A DNA stretch of 64,000 bases from Pseudoalteromonas undina (GTDB lineage: Bacteria; Pseudomonadota; Gammaproteobacteria; Enterobacterales; Alteromonadaceae). Below the pieces are notes generated by a model. That model was not told where the DNA came from and searched no databases. It saw only the letters and a list, made by a program, of their open reading frames with translations. Position numbers and translations under genes: made by a program. The DNA is taken from contig NZ_AHCF03000004.1 of assembly GCF_000238275.3 (NCBI RefSeq), forward strand, positions 248,001 through 312,000. The letters are read 5' to 3'. Of the stretch, positions 35,508 through 43,712 are shown in pieces; the first letter of the stretch is position 1, and every line of letters begins with the position of its first letter.

Positions 35508-36017
35508 TTGTTATCACGTTTTAAAGCTCACATTTTGGTAATTGTATCTATTGCTATTATTTTTACTACAACACAGGCTTATGCAGATATATTTGGTTTT
35601 TTTAATAAGCAGGATTTTGTTTTATCGGCTCCGATGAAGGGGCAATTATTAGATAAAGGGCAGCCTGTTGCAAATGCTAAGGTTGTACGTGCACTTACTT
35701 ATGGTGATGAATATAAAGATGAAGCAATAACCGATGATAATGGTTTTTTTACCTTCATAGAAAAATATATAAAAACGAGTAAGCCTGCAAACATGTTTGA
35801 TAATGAATCACTGGTTCAACATGTTTATTTAGAAAATGGTACGCCTGAGGGCGTTGTTCTTTGGTACATAACCGTGTCTATGCACGATGGGAGTGATACC
35901 CTAAAAAGCTTACTCGCTGACTTAGAGTGTGATATTGCCAAAGACCCACAAACATACGACATACCTATAGAAGAAGCGCCAGAGCACTTCTTTACGGTAT
36001 ATGGTGCATGCATTTGA
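35508..36017 (+). CDS. DUF6795-like secreted or membrane-anchored protein, candidate lipase immunity (1 of 2)
   Basis: About 169 aa. By comparison with its tandem paralogue, the likely start is TTG 35508 (MLSRFKAHILVIVSIAIIFT), ten bases after GGGAG. The N-terminal hydrophobic segment ends in AYA and is a signal peptide or anchor. The mature part begins with the carboxypeptidase-regulatory-like beta domain seen in DUF6795 proteins (APMKGQLLDKGQPVANAKVV, then DEAITDDNGFFTF), followed by NMFDNESLVQH. It lies upstream of the class 3 lipase in the same operon, so a periplasmic protective role is inferred. Confidence 0.7.
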   Translation: MLSRFKAHILVIVSIAIIFTTTQAYADIFGFFNKQDFVLSAPMKGQLLDKGQPVANAKVVRALTYGDEYKDEAITDDNGFFTFIEKYIKTSKPANMFDNESLVQHVYLENGTPEGVVLWYITVSMHDGSDTLKSLLADLECDIAKDPQTYDIPIEEAPEHFFTVYGACI

Positions 36018-36039
36018 TTTATTGGAGATTATATTTTTG

Positions 36040-36552
36040 ATGGAGCGGTTTAAGTTGCCATTACTCATTGTAGTTGTGGCTATTCTAATTTTATTTACTA
36101 CAACACAGGTTTTTGCAAATATGTTTAGTTTTTTTAGTAAGGAAGATTTTGTGTTATCAGCTCCAGTTGAAGGGCGCTTGCTTTTTGATGAGCAGCCTGT
36201 TGCTGGTAAAAAGGTATTTCGTAGACTAAATTATGGCGATGAATATATTGATGAAGTAACAACAAGCAGTGATGGTCGTTTTTCTTTCCCTAAAAAAGTT
36301 ATCAAAACATCAAAGCCATCAAACATGTTCGACAACGAATCTGTTATACAACACATATACACATTAGATGAGAATGCAAAGGAAGTTACTATTTGGGCAG
36401 TTAGGCTATTTCCTTATGAGCATAAAGATACGCTAACCAAATACTTAAGTAATTTGATTTGTGATATCGCAAATGAGCCAGAAACATTTGATATAGCCGC
36501 TAAAGATAATAAGCAGCATACATTTGCAGTTTTTACCACCTGCAAGCTCTAA
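36040..36552 (+). CDS. DUF6795-like secreted or membrane-anchored protein, candidate lipase immunity (2 of 2)
   Basis: A tandem paralogue of the preceding gene, about 170 aa. The start is ATG 36040 (or TTG 36037), with TTGGAG at 36022-36027; an in-frame ATG at 36001 overlaps the previous gene and lacks a site. The same plan is seen: a hydrophobic N-terminus ending VFA, APVEGRLLFDEQPVAGKKVF, DEVTTSSDGRFSFPKK and NMFDNESVIQH. The two proteins share motifs throughout but differ widely near the C-terminus. The lipase gene starts 27 bp downstream. Confidence 0.7.
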   Translation: MERFKLPLLIVVVAILILFTTTQVFANMFSFFSKEDFVLSAPVEGRLLFDEQPVAGKKVFRRLNYGDEYIDEVTTSSDGRFSFPKKVIKTSKPSNMFDNESVIQHIYTLDENAKEVTIWAVRLFPYEHKDTLTKYLSNLICDIANEPETFDIAAKDNKQHTFAVFTTCKL

Positions 36553-36579
36553 CATTTAAAACCAATAAAAGGATTTAAA

Positions 36580-37746
36580 ATGAATACGTTAACACCTACT
36601 CAGGCAGTCCAATTAGCATCACTTGCTTATGATGCTAAAGAATTAAAAAATACAAAATTATTAAATGGGTTATTGCACGCATCCTTACGAGATCAGTTTG
36701 ATTTTTCTATCAATAATAAATCCATACAAGGTGTGTCAGGCGGGTTTTTCTCTCATTTATTTGGTTTAAGTACTGGGTTTGGCCTTGTTGCACACGGTAA
36801 AAATTCATTTCAAGGTGATTCAGTAATCACAATTCGTGGGACGGCTTCTCTTAGAGATGGCCTAACAGATGCACATTTTGGGTTAAGCGGTGGCTCTAAC
36901 GGAAGTATGGTACATGCTGGGTTTAATAAAACCTTTTATAGTATGAAACCTGCACTACAAGAGTTCGTTGCTGCAAATATAAGAGATAAAATGACCGGCT
37001 GTGTGCACATTGTTGGTCATAGTTTAGGTGGGGCATTGGCTACGCTTTCAGCCGATTGGATAAAAGCAGAGTATTCGTTGCCGGTTAAATTATATACGTT
37101 CGGCTCACCAAGAGTGGGGCTTGATAACTTTTCACGGGCTGCCACCTCTCGTATTGATAAAATATACCGCTGTACACACGGCGCTGATCCAGTTACAAAA
37201 GTGCCTTTGTGGCCATTTTCACATGCGCCCTACAATGGCCAAGAAATTCGTCTTGATAATGGTCAGGGCCTTAAAGGCGCAGCACACAAGTTAAGTGGTA
37301 CGCCAGGCTATGTTAATACTGCAAACAGTAATGATTGGGGTAATTTAACTGTAAAAGCAAACCACTTTTTAAGCACGCCGGTACGTTTGAAGTTTGAAGA
37401 CAGAAATCAAGCTTCATTTAGTTCGCATTGGGCAGATAAACTTGGCGCTGCGTTAGTTACCTTATTAAAAGATTCGGGCTACTACAGTGCTGTTGCGGCG
37501 CAAGCAGCCATAGGTACAGGTTTAACTTTTTACGATATGCTCGCGCGAACGCTTGATAAAATAGCCAAAGCGTCAGCTTCATTTGCAACACAAACCTTAG
37601 GTTTACTCGGGCACATGTTAGTGTTTGCTGGCAAAGTTATTAGTAAAGCCGTAGAGCTGACTTACAGTTTTATTAAATCGGTATTTGATTCAACTCTAGG
37701 GGCATTATATCGCGCTGCACGAGAAGGCTTAAATGGTTTAGATTAA
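36580..37746 (+). CDS. Class 3 lipase, probable T6SS phospholipase effector
   Basis: A 388-aa alpha/beta hydrolase of the lipase_3 family. The oxyanion/substrate loop VITIRGTASLRDG near residue 81, the nucleophile elbow VGHSLGGALATLSADW near residue 146 (GxSxG), an aspartate in GSPRVG...GADPVTKVP near 175-205, and a histidine candidate in HAPYNG or the AHK region make up the expected triad. There is no secretion signal, which is usual for T6SS cargo. The C-terminal 120 residues are helical and alternately hydrophobic (YYSAVAAQAAIGTGLTFYDM; LGLLGHMLVFAGKVISKAVE), perhaps membrane-interacting. Tle2-type effectors such as Vibrio TseL are also class 3 lipases. Two secreted DUF6795-like genes directly upstream support an effector/immunity operon. 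Confidence 0.8.
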   Translation: MNTLTPTQAVQLASLAYDAKELKNTKLLNGLLHASLRDQFDFSINNKSIQGVSGGFFSHLFGLSTGFGLVAHGKNSFQGDSVITIRGTASLRDGLTDAHFGLSGGSNGSMVHAGFNKTFYSMKPALQEFVAANIRDKMTGCVHIVGHSLGGALATLSADWIKAEYSLPVKLYTFGSPRVGLDNFSRAATSRIDKIYRCTHGADPVTKVPLWPFSHAPYNGQEIRLDNGQGLKGAAHKLSGTPGYVNTANSNDWGNLTVKANHFLSTPVRLKFEDRNQASFSSHWADKLGAALVTLLKDSGYYSAVAAQAAIGTGLTFYDMLARTLDKIAKASASFATQTLGLLGHMLVFAGKVISKAVELTYSFIKSVFDSTLGALYRAAREGLNGLD

Positions 37747-37766
37747 GGTTTTATCAGCCTTAATCT
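37740..37766. terminator. Hairpin between convergent lipase and soxR genes
   Basis: A 9-bp perfect stem (AGATTAAGG with CCTTAATCT, loop of nine) covers the stop codons of both convergent genes. It has no T-run on either side, so it is at best a weak bidirectional terminator or a 3'-end stabiliser. Confidence 0.4.
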
Positions 37767-38218
37767 CGCTCTAACAAAATAGCACCACTTTGGGTTTCAC
37801 CTAAGTGGTCGTCTTTGTTATAAATAGGGCACTTACTCATTGATAAACACCCACAGCCTATACAGCCATCAACCCGTTCACGTAAACGTTGCATATAAGC
37901 AATACGCTCATCAAGTTTCTTTTGCCATTGTTTTGAAAGTGCAGACCAGTCTTTTTGTGTTGGCGTACGCTGCTCTGGTAACGTTGCCAGAGTTTGTTTA
38001 ATTTCTTCGAGCGTGATCCCCATCGCTTGTGCTGCTTTTATAACTGCTACTCGCCTTAGTACATCTGGTTTAAAGCGTCGTTGATTGCCACTGTTTCGCC
38101 AACTGCGTATTAGCCCTTTATTTTCGTAAAAGTGCAGTGTAGATACCTTAACGCCACTGCGTTTAGCGACAAACCCAACCGTTAAGTTGGCTTCAGTAAG
38201 CTTTTTTTGTACCGCCAT
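37760..38218 (-). CDS. soxR: Redox-sensitive MerR-family activator SoxR
   Basis: SoxR is a dimeric [2Fe-2S] regulator that senses redox-cycling compounds and nitric oxide. The N-terminal MerR winged helix (TVGFVAKRSGVKVSTLHFYE, then NQRRFKPDVLRRVAVI) is followed by a dimerisation helix and the diagnostic cluster-binding motif CIGCGCLSMSKC with all four cysteines. The length of about 152 aa is typical. The start is ATG 38218, with AGGA about nine bases upstream; a GTG directly before it is possible. It is divergent from a flavodoxin-fold gene with a SoxR-type promoter, so it probably controls that gene. No soxS is present, as usual outside enterics. Confidence 0.95.
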   Translation of the reverse strand: MAVQKKLTEANLTVGFVAKRSGVKVSTLHFYENKGLIRSWRNSGNQRRFKPDVLRRVAVIKAAQAMGITLEEIKQTLATLPEQRTPTQKDWSALSKQWQKKLDERIAYMQRLRERVDGCIGCGCLSMSKCPIYNKDDHLGETQSGAILLERD

Positions 38219-38254
38219 CACTTTAATTCCTTTTAAAAATTAAATTATTTCTTA

Positions 38255-38285
38255 TTGACCTGAACTTAACTTGAGGTTTTAAGCT
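38255..38285 (+). promoter_or_regulatory. SoxR-type promoter and operator
   Basis: A near-palindromic 18-bp soxbox, CCTGAACTTAACTTGAGG (38259-38276), differs from the standard CCTCAAGTTAACTTGAGG at two positions. It lies between a -35 TTGACC (38255-38260) and a -10 TAAGCT (38280-38285) with a 19-bp spacer, the over-long spacing typical of MerR-family-activated promoters. It directs transcription to the flavodoxin-fold gene at 38317. Confidence 0.85.
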
Positions 38286-38316
38286 TTGCTCCATCATAAG
38301 AAAAGGAGCTAACCCA

Positions 38317-38781
38317 ATGCAAGAAAAATCAGCACACAATATCGCAATCATATATTCAAGTGGACGTAAAAATGGCAATACTACCGCGCAAGTTAATGCC
38401 TATAGTAAGCAACAAAGCGGCATTGTTTTTTGCTTAGATGATTATGTTATTTCACCTTATCGCTACGATAAGCAGTATCACAATGATGATTTTTATAATT
38501 TGTTTGAAGTGTTACTTCGTTACGAACATTGGGTGTTCGCATCGCCTGTGTACTGGTATAACACCACGCCAAAAATGAAAGCATTTATAGATAGGATCAC
38601 AGATTACATGGATGATGAGGCGTTAAAACCGAAGCTTAGAACTTTACGTCAAAAACAGTTTTCACTGTTGTCTAATGCTGCATCTCCCTCTGCGCCAGAC
38701 GCATTTATCGATATGTTTAAACATACCTTTAATTATTTAGGAATGACTTTCAAAGCACATTCACATGTTCAGGCTAGTTAA
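38317..38781 (+). CDS. Flavodoxin-fold NAD(P)H-dependent oxidoreductase, SoxR-regulated
   Basis: A 154-aa protein of the NADPH-dependent FMN reductase/flavodoxin-like group. The phosphate-binding loop IIYSSGRKNGNTTAQV lies near residue 10 (SSxRxxGNT pattern), the FMN-contacting FASPVYWYNTTPKMKAFIDR near residue 73, and LLSNAASPSAPDA near residue 126. A role in reducing quinones or similar redox-cycling compounds is likely, since its promoter carries a SoxR operator. The start ATG 38317 has AAGGAG upstream. The product is on the short side for the family, but the C-terminus looks complete. Confidence 0.8.
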   Translation: MQEKSAHNIAIIYSSGRKNGNTTAQVNAYSKQQSGIVFCLDDYVISPYRYDKQYHNDDFYNLFEVLLRYEHWVFASPVYWYNTTPKMKAFIDRITDYMDDEALKPKLRTLRQKQFSLLSNAASPSAPDAFIDMFKHTFNYLGMTFKAHSHVQAS

Positions 38782-38828
38782 TCACGTTAAATAGCGTTAG
38801 GCTAAACAAAAAGTAAAAAGGATGATGT

Positions 38829-39353
38829 ATGAAAACGTTACTTATTGGCTCAAGCTTACTTTTGGCTAGCTTTAGTACTCTTGCAGCAGAGCCTGCGCCT
38901 GTTATTAAAGACTATGGTTATTTTTATAATGTGCCCGAGCATGTGTCTGATTTAAACCAAGCACAGTTCAAGATAGCTTTTGATGTAGGTAAAGGCGCTG
39001 AAAAGGGCGTGCAAAATAATCATATTAATTCGTTAGCGCGATTTATTAATATGCATGTGGCTCACGGCGTAAAACCAGGAAATATTCAGCTTGCGCTGGT
39101 GGTACACGGTGGAGCCAGCGTTGATGTACTGAAAAACAGTGATTATAAAGCTCGGTTTGAAAAAGATAACAAAACCGAATCTTTAATTAAACAGCTGCTT
39201 GCTAATAACACGCAGGTATATGTATGCGGGCAGTCGGCAATGCATATGAAGGTAGCAGCAGATCAGCTTATACCTGGGGTGAAAATGGCGCTTTCAGCGA
39301 TGACAGCCCACGCCCAGTTACAGCAACAAGGCTATACATTGAATCCGTTTTAA
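38829..39353 (+). CDS. Secreted DsrE-family protein
   Basis: A 174-aa protein with a signal peptide (MKTLLIGSSLLLASFSTLAA). The mature part resembles the DsrE/DsrF-like fold: FKIAFDVGKGAEKGVQNNHI, NIQLALVVHGGASVDVLKN (the 'vvvhG' strand) and VYVCGQSAMHMKVAADQLIP with one cysteine in the usual position. Related periplasmic DsrE proteins are linked to sulphur or redox handling. It lies 47 bp after the SoxR-controlled gene and overlaps the next gene (TAATG), so the three may form one operon. Confidence 0.8.
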   Translation: MKTLLIGSSLLLASFSTLAAEPAPVIKDYGYFYNVPEHVSDLNQAQFKIAFDVGKGAEKGVQNNHINSLARFINMHVAHGVKPGNIQLALVVHGGASVDVLKNSDYKARFEKDNKTESLIKQLLANNTQVYVCGQSAMHMKVAADQLIPGVKMALSAMTAHAQLQQQGYTLNPF

Positions 39354-39970
39354 TGAATATATTATGTTTTGGTGATTCCAATACCTTTGGTATTTCTCCT
39401 GTTGATGGCAAACGGTTGAGCGAAATTGAACGCTGGCCTACTTTATTAAAGCAGCAGTTGGGCACCGGCTTTGAAGTGATTGAAGCCGGGGAGCCTAATC
39501 GTACTTTAGTCAAGAACCCCCCGTTTATGGGAGATAAATCGGGCATTAAATATTTAAAACCGTATCTGGAAGCGCACACTGTTGATGTTGTTATTATTCA
39601 ACTCGGTACTAATGATTTAAAAGCACGTTTTGCACTGTCTGCTATCGATATTGGCAAAGCGCTTGAGGAGTTAATTTTAGCCATTAAAGCCTTTTATCAC
39701 TGTAAAACAATACCAAAGATAATCATTATAAGCCCGCCAGAGGTTTATGAGGTTGGAAGTTATAAAAGTATTTACGCAGGTGCAGGTATAAAAGCTGAAC
39801 AATTATCCATTGAGTTCAAAGCTGTCGCTGATCGTCACACGTGTGTATTTTTAGATTGTTATCCGCTGATACAATCTTGCAATAAAGAGGGCATACACTT
39901 ACCCGTTAGTGCGCATAAAGAGCTTGCTAATAGTTTGACACCTATAATAAAAAAAGCCGCCGTGTATTAA
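39353..39970 (+). CDS. SGNH/GDSL-type hydrolase
   Basis: A 205-aa SGNH hydrolase of the arylesterase-like type. Block I is CFGDSNTFG near residue 5 with the nucleophile Ser, block III is QLGTNDLKARF near residue 82, and the catalytic His is in the C-terminal KEGIHLPVSAHKELA. The true start is the ATG that overlaps the previous stop codon (TAATG at 39351-39355); an in-frame upstream codon lies inside the DsrE-like gene. It has no signal peptide, so it acts in the cytoplasm on an unknown ester. Confidence 0.85.
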   Translation: MNILCFGDSNTFGISPVDGKRLSEIERWPTLLKQQLGTGFEVIEAGEPNRTLVKNPPFMGDKSGIKYLKPYLEAHTVDVVIIQLGTNDLKARFALSAIDIGKALEELILAIKAFYHCKTIPKIIIISPPEVYEVGSYKSIYAGAGIKAEQLSIEFKAVADRHTCVFLDCYPLIQSCNKEGIHLPVSAHKELANSLTPIIKKAAVY

Positions 39971-39983
39971 TCACCGCGGCTTT
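39953..39983. terminator. Bidirectional terminator between SGNH hydrolase and TonB receptor genes
   Basis: An 8-bp stem, AAAGCCGC (39953-39960) with GCGGCTTT (39976-39983). Read from the minus strand it is followed by seven Ts, making a strong terminator for the TonB receptor gene; on the plus strand the U-tract is short. Confidence 0.75.
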
Positions 39984-40005
39984 AATTTATTGCTTAAGGA
40001 GTGTA

Positions 40006-42255
40006 TTAAAATGCGTAACTAACACTTAAGCGTGTTGTACGCGGCATAATGTAACGGCCATTGGGGGCGTCGGCATTGCGTGGGTCGCCTTCAGTGATGC
40101 CTTGCTCGTCGGTTAGGTTATCTATGGCTAATTGCAGTTTAATGCCTTCCATTGGTTCAATAATTAAACCTAAGTCAACTTTTTCGTAGCCATCAAGTGT
40201 TACGGTGTTTTCATTATTACCAAAGCGGTCATCTACTGCTGACAAAGTACCATAGAGTGTGGCGTACATGCCGTCTACTTCAAAGTCATAGCTTGGTGTT
40301 ACGCGTACTTGCCATTTAGGCTGGCGCTGTGCTTCATTGCCTTTATTTTCCGGACTTTCAGTGATTTCGGTTTGTTGCAATGTGGTATTTAAATTAACAG
40401 AAAAGCCAGATTCATGATTAAAGTTGTAATCAAGTTCAACACCATACGCTTCGTTCGTTAAAATTTCAGCCGGCACACCCGGGCGACTTACAAAGGTATC
40501 GCCTTTTACTTCATTGACAAAAAAGGTGGCGTAGAAGTCGGTAGAGTCTGAAATAAGCTTGTAACCTAGTTCACCTTGCGTTACTTCTTTAATTAGTTTT
40601 TCACCCCCTTGGTATGCGCCAAAATTATCTCTAAAGTCATCAAAATATGGCATTTTATAACCACGGTTAACACGTGCAAACACGCCCATGTCGTCATTAA
40701 TTGAATAGTTTAGACCAGTTGTCCATGAGGTTTTACTTTCATCGTAATCAACAGTTTTAGTGATAATACCGTCAAGGTCTTCATCAACACTGTACTGCAC
40801 ATCATGGTTTTCTTTACGTACACCTAAATCAAGCGTAAATCCATCTGCAAATTTATATTGGCTTGTAAAGTAAAGGGCATTGGTGCGGGCATCGCCTGTT
40901 GAGCTAATATCGTAATTAAAACCACACCCGTCAGTGTTTTGGTTACATTCAATACCATTTAATAATTCACCACCGGCTTCCAGCACGTGATACGCCGTAT
41001 TACCTAAGCTCCACCAATCACTCGCAGATGTGCTTGCGGTGTAATAACCAAAAGTGGCCGATAAATCGCCAAATTGCTTTGAAAGGGCTAAGTCGTTAGT
41101 AAACGAGCTTATTTCTTTTAATACTACCCAGCGACCCAGTTGCTGAATCGCGGTATCACTAGCATATTCGGTGTTAGTCACTGCACCGAATGCCGTTTGG
41201 CCATTGTCGGCAACTTCACCAACGGTTGTTGCTGAACCATTAGGTACTAGGCCAAATGTATTGGCATCGCCTTTGGTAATATTGAAGCGATCAATAAATT
41301 GCCAGCCATTATCAAATTCAAGTTTAATACTACCGCCGGATACATGGCCATCCCATCCTCGGCCATCACCTAGGTCAATGTCGTGTGCTTGCGCATTTGG
41401 GCCGGTAAAAATCGTCGCTTGACGGTTTAGTGTGCCAAGTTGGGTATATTCAGCATCAATGCCATTAACATTGAGTGGTGTTGGTAAGTACCATGCGCCA
41501 TGATCGTCTGTTTGACGGGTATAAAAGTTAAGCTCGCCATTGTCTAACTCTTTAGTAATGTTAATTGTAAATTGGCTGCCTTTTTCAGAAGTAAAGCCTG
41601 CATCACGAATACCCGGTGAGCTTTTAACATAGCCGCCTACCATAAAATATAGGTCGTCAGTTATTTCACCACTTACTACAGCATCAACACGCTGTAAGTC
41701 GTAATCTGAGGTGGTGTATTTAAACAAGCCTTGAGTATCTTCACTGCCACGTTTTAACCTAAAGTTGGTTGTTAAACCAGGCTGACCATTGGATAGCACA
41801 GGATTAGGACCACCTCGCAGTGCTTCCATGGTTTCAATCGTTTCATCGATTCTAAATAACGATGAGTTTTCTAAAAATGAAAGAGTAGGCGCGGGGTAAA
41901 CTGGCGAGCCTTCAATACTGAGTGTTAAAAATGGCGCATCACCACCTCCTGGAAACCCACGCACAAATACGTTGGCACCAGACTCACCGCCAGAGCTTTC
42001 AACCCACACACCGGGAACGGCTTTAAATAAGTCAGCAGTACTTTTAGGTGATAATTTTATAATTTGTGATGAATCAATATTTGTTACAGCGTAGCTGGCA
42101 TCAATCTTTCTGATCCCAACACCTGCGGGGGTACCAGAAACGACAATTCGCTCAACTTTTTTTTCTTTTGCTTGTTCTGCTGCAAGAGCAGCGTGTGTGC
42201 TTAGGGCTAAAGTAATTGCAGAGGCTAGCATGCTTTTTGCTTTATTGAATTTCAT
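40006..42255 (-). CDS. TonB-dependent outer-membrane receptor, probably for trehalose or related sugar
   Basis: A 749-aa receptor with signal peptide (ending THAALA), an N-terminal plug domain (ERIVVSGTPAG as TonB-box/plug start, FVRGFPGGGDAPFLTLSIEG, IETMEALRGGPNPV) and a 22-strand barrel ending in the canonical aromatic C-terminus (TTRLSVSYAF). The plug contains unusual glycine-rich stretches rather than a siderophore-type pattern. The gene is divergent from a LacI-family regulator and its promoter carries the same operator as the downstream MFS permease/trehalase operon, so uptake of trehalose or a trehalose-containing glycan is inferred. Confidence 0.9.
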   Translation of the reverse strand: MKFNKAKSMLASAITLALSTHAALAAEQAKEKKVERIVVSGTPAGVGIRKIDASYAVTNIDSSQIIKLSPKSTADLFKAVPGVWVESSGGESGANVFVRGFPGGGDAPFLTLSIEGSPVYPAPTLSFLENSSLFRIDETIETMEALRGGPNPVLSNGQPGLTTNFRLKRGSEDTQGLFKYTTSDYDLQRVDAVVSGEITDDLYFMVGGYVKSSPGIRDAGFTSEKGSQFTINITKELDNGELNFYTRQTDDHGAWYLPTPLNVNGIDAEYTQLGTLNRQATIFTGPNAQAHDIDLGDGRGWDGHVSGGSIKLEFDNGWQFIDRFNITKGDANTFGLVPNGSATTVGEVADNGQTAFGAVTNTEYASDTAIQQLGRWVVLKEISSFTNDLALSKQFGDLSATFGYYTASTSASDWWSLGNTAYHVLEAGGELLNGIECNQNTDGCGFNYDISSTGDARTNALYFTSQYKFADGFTLDLGVRKENHDVQYSVDEDLDGIITKTVDYDESKTSWTTGLNYSINDDMGVFARVNRGYKMPYFDDFRDNFGAYQGGEKLIKEVTQGELGYKLISDSTDFYATFFVNEVKGDTFVSRPGVPAEILTNEAYGVELDYNFNHESGFSVNLNTTLQQTEITESPENKGNEAQRQPKWQVRVTPSYDFEVDGMYATLYGTLSAVDDRFGNNENTVTLDGYEKVDLGLIIEPMEGIKLQLAIDNLTDEQGITEGDPRNADAPNGRYIMPRTTRLSVSYAF

Positions 42256-42343
42256 GTGTGAGATCCCGTTTTTAGTGTGTTAAACAGTGTGTATTACAGC
42301 GAGATTGATTAAATTTTAATGTAAACAGGCTGTATAAATTGAA

Positions 42344-42372
42344 ACTCTAGAGATAAATGCAAACGTTTGCAA
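42344..42372 (-). promoter_or_regulatory. LacI-type operator on the TonB receptor promoter
   Basis: A perfect 14-bp palindrome TGCAAACGTTTGCA (42358-42371) overlaps a minus-strand -35 TTGCAA (42367-42372), which is followed after 17 bp by TAGAGT (-10, 42344-42349). The sequence is the standard LacI-family operator form with a central CG. A second copy lies before the permease gene. Confidence 0.8.
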
Positions 42373-42535
42373 TATTTATTTGTAAATTATTTATTAATAA
42401 GGGCTGTTGTTTTATTGAGCGTAATTACACAAGAGCGTAATTTTTAAGTTAATGGGCAAGCCAGTAAAAAATAATAATGCTATATTGTCAGTAAGTTAGA
42501 TATAGCAACAGCCGCAGTGGAGCGTTTAGGGTTTT

Positions 42536-43543
42536 ATGAATAATAAAAAAATTAAATTAGCTGATTTAGCAAAGCTTGCTGGGGTGTCTACCTCAACGGT
42601 TTCGCGCGCGCTGAATAATAACCCGCTCATTAAGCAAGAAACCCGCGACAAGCTTCAGCAGCTTGCAAAAAAACATAATTTTAGCCTTAACACGGCGGCT
42701 AGCCGTTTGCGTACGCAAAAGACCAATGTTGTTGCCGTCATTATTAATCTTGATGAGCAAACCGAGCAATCAATCAGCGATCCATTTTTACTCAAGGTAG
42801 TGAGCGAAATTAACCTTGCGCTTAATCAACAGGGGTTAGAGTTGTTGTTATCTAACTCTATTATGGCGCAAGATGACTGGGCTAATTACTTTATTAATGG
42901 CCGCCGAGCAGACGGTATTATTGTTGTGGGGCAAGGAAAAAACCAAACTAATATAGAAGCGGCTGCCGATGCAGGTATTCCTTTAGTTGTATGGGGGGAT
43001 CCAAAAACACAAAGCAATTATCCTATTGTCGGCAGTGATAACTACTTAGGAGGAATGCAAGCGACGGCTCATTTAATAGAACACGGTGCTAAAAATATTT
43101 TATTTTTAGGCGATCCTGAGCATGGTGAAATTAGTGAAAGGCATCGTGGTTACGCCGCTGCACTTTCTACCCATAAACTTGAGCAGCATGTTATATCCAT
43201 TGATCTTACCAGTCGCTCTGCGTATCAAGCAATTAACCAGTTATTACGTGAAAAAGGGTTGTATTTTGATGCGATTATGGCCTGTAGTGACATGGTTGCA
43301 CTGGGGGCGATGAAAGCGCTGAAAGAGCGCTACGTGAGTATTCCTAACGATGTGGCACTGGTTGGATTTGATGACATTGCCATGGCTGATATTAGCCATC
43401 CTTCACTTTCTACAATTAAACAAAACACCCAATTTGCTGCGACTTTGTTAGTTAAAAAGTTAATACAGCAGTTTTCAGGTGAAAAAGTCGAATCACAAGT
43501 TATTGATATAGAGTTAATTACTCGCCAGTCAAGCAAACGTTAA
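42536..43543 (+). CDS. LacI-family transcriptional repressor of the trehalose locus
   Basis: A 335-aa LacI/GalR regulator. The N-terminal helix-turn-helix (LADLAKLAGVSTSTVSRALN) and hinge helix (LNTAASRLRTQKTN) precede a periplasmic-binding-protein-like sensor domain (VVAVIINLDEQ, RRADGIIVVGQG, NILFLGDPEHGEISERHRGY, ALVGFDDIAMADISHPSLST). It lies between the receptor gene and the permease/trehalase genes, each with a matching palindromic operator; no such site was seen in its own leader, so it may not autoregulate. The effector is presumably trehalose or its phosphate. Confidence 0.92.
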   Translation: MNNKKIKLADLAKLAGVSTSTVSRALNNNPLIKQETRDKLQQLAKKHNFSLNTAASRLRTQKTNVVAVIINLDEQTEQSISDPFLLKVVSEINLALNQQGLELLLSNSIMAQDDWANYFINGRRADGIIVVGQGKNQTNIEAAADAGIPLVVWGDPKTQSNYPIVGSDNYLGGMQATAHLIEHGAKNILFLGDPEHGEISERHRGYAAALSTHKLEQHVISIDLTSRSAYQAINQLLREKGLYFDAIMACSDMVALGAMKALKERYVSIPNDVALVGFDDIAMADISHPSLSTIKQNTQFAATLLVKKLIQQFSGEKVESQVIDIELITRQSSKR

Positions 43544-43579
43544 TCTAGTATGCATGTATATTAATTGTTAAATTTAAAA

Positions 43580-43617
43580 TGCAAACGATTGCAATGGTGT
43601 TTATTCTACTCTAAACT
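43580..43617 (+). promoter_or_regulatory. LacI-type operator and promoter of the permease-trehalase operon
   Basis: The operator TGCAAACGATTGCA (43580-43593) is a one-mismatch version of the receptor operator. It overlaps a -35 TTGCAA (43589-43594), with -10 TAAACT (43612-43617) after exactly 17 bp. Both promoters share the same operator placement, so they should be repressed together. Confidence 0.8.
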
Positions 43618-43712
43618 CAGGATTCACTGACTAACACACACGGTAATTTACCAGCTATGGGTAATTTGCTTTACAAACGTTATGGCGTATGTCGCTATAA
43701 ACGAGGCACGCA

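Noticed and set aside
39224..39352. N-terminal extension of the SGNH hydrolase into the DsrE-like gene
   Set aside because: The extension lies entirely within the upstream gene; the TAATG overlap start gives the normal beginning of the family (CFGDSNTFG five residues in).
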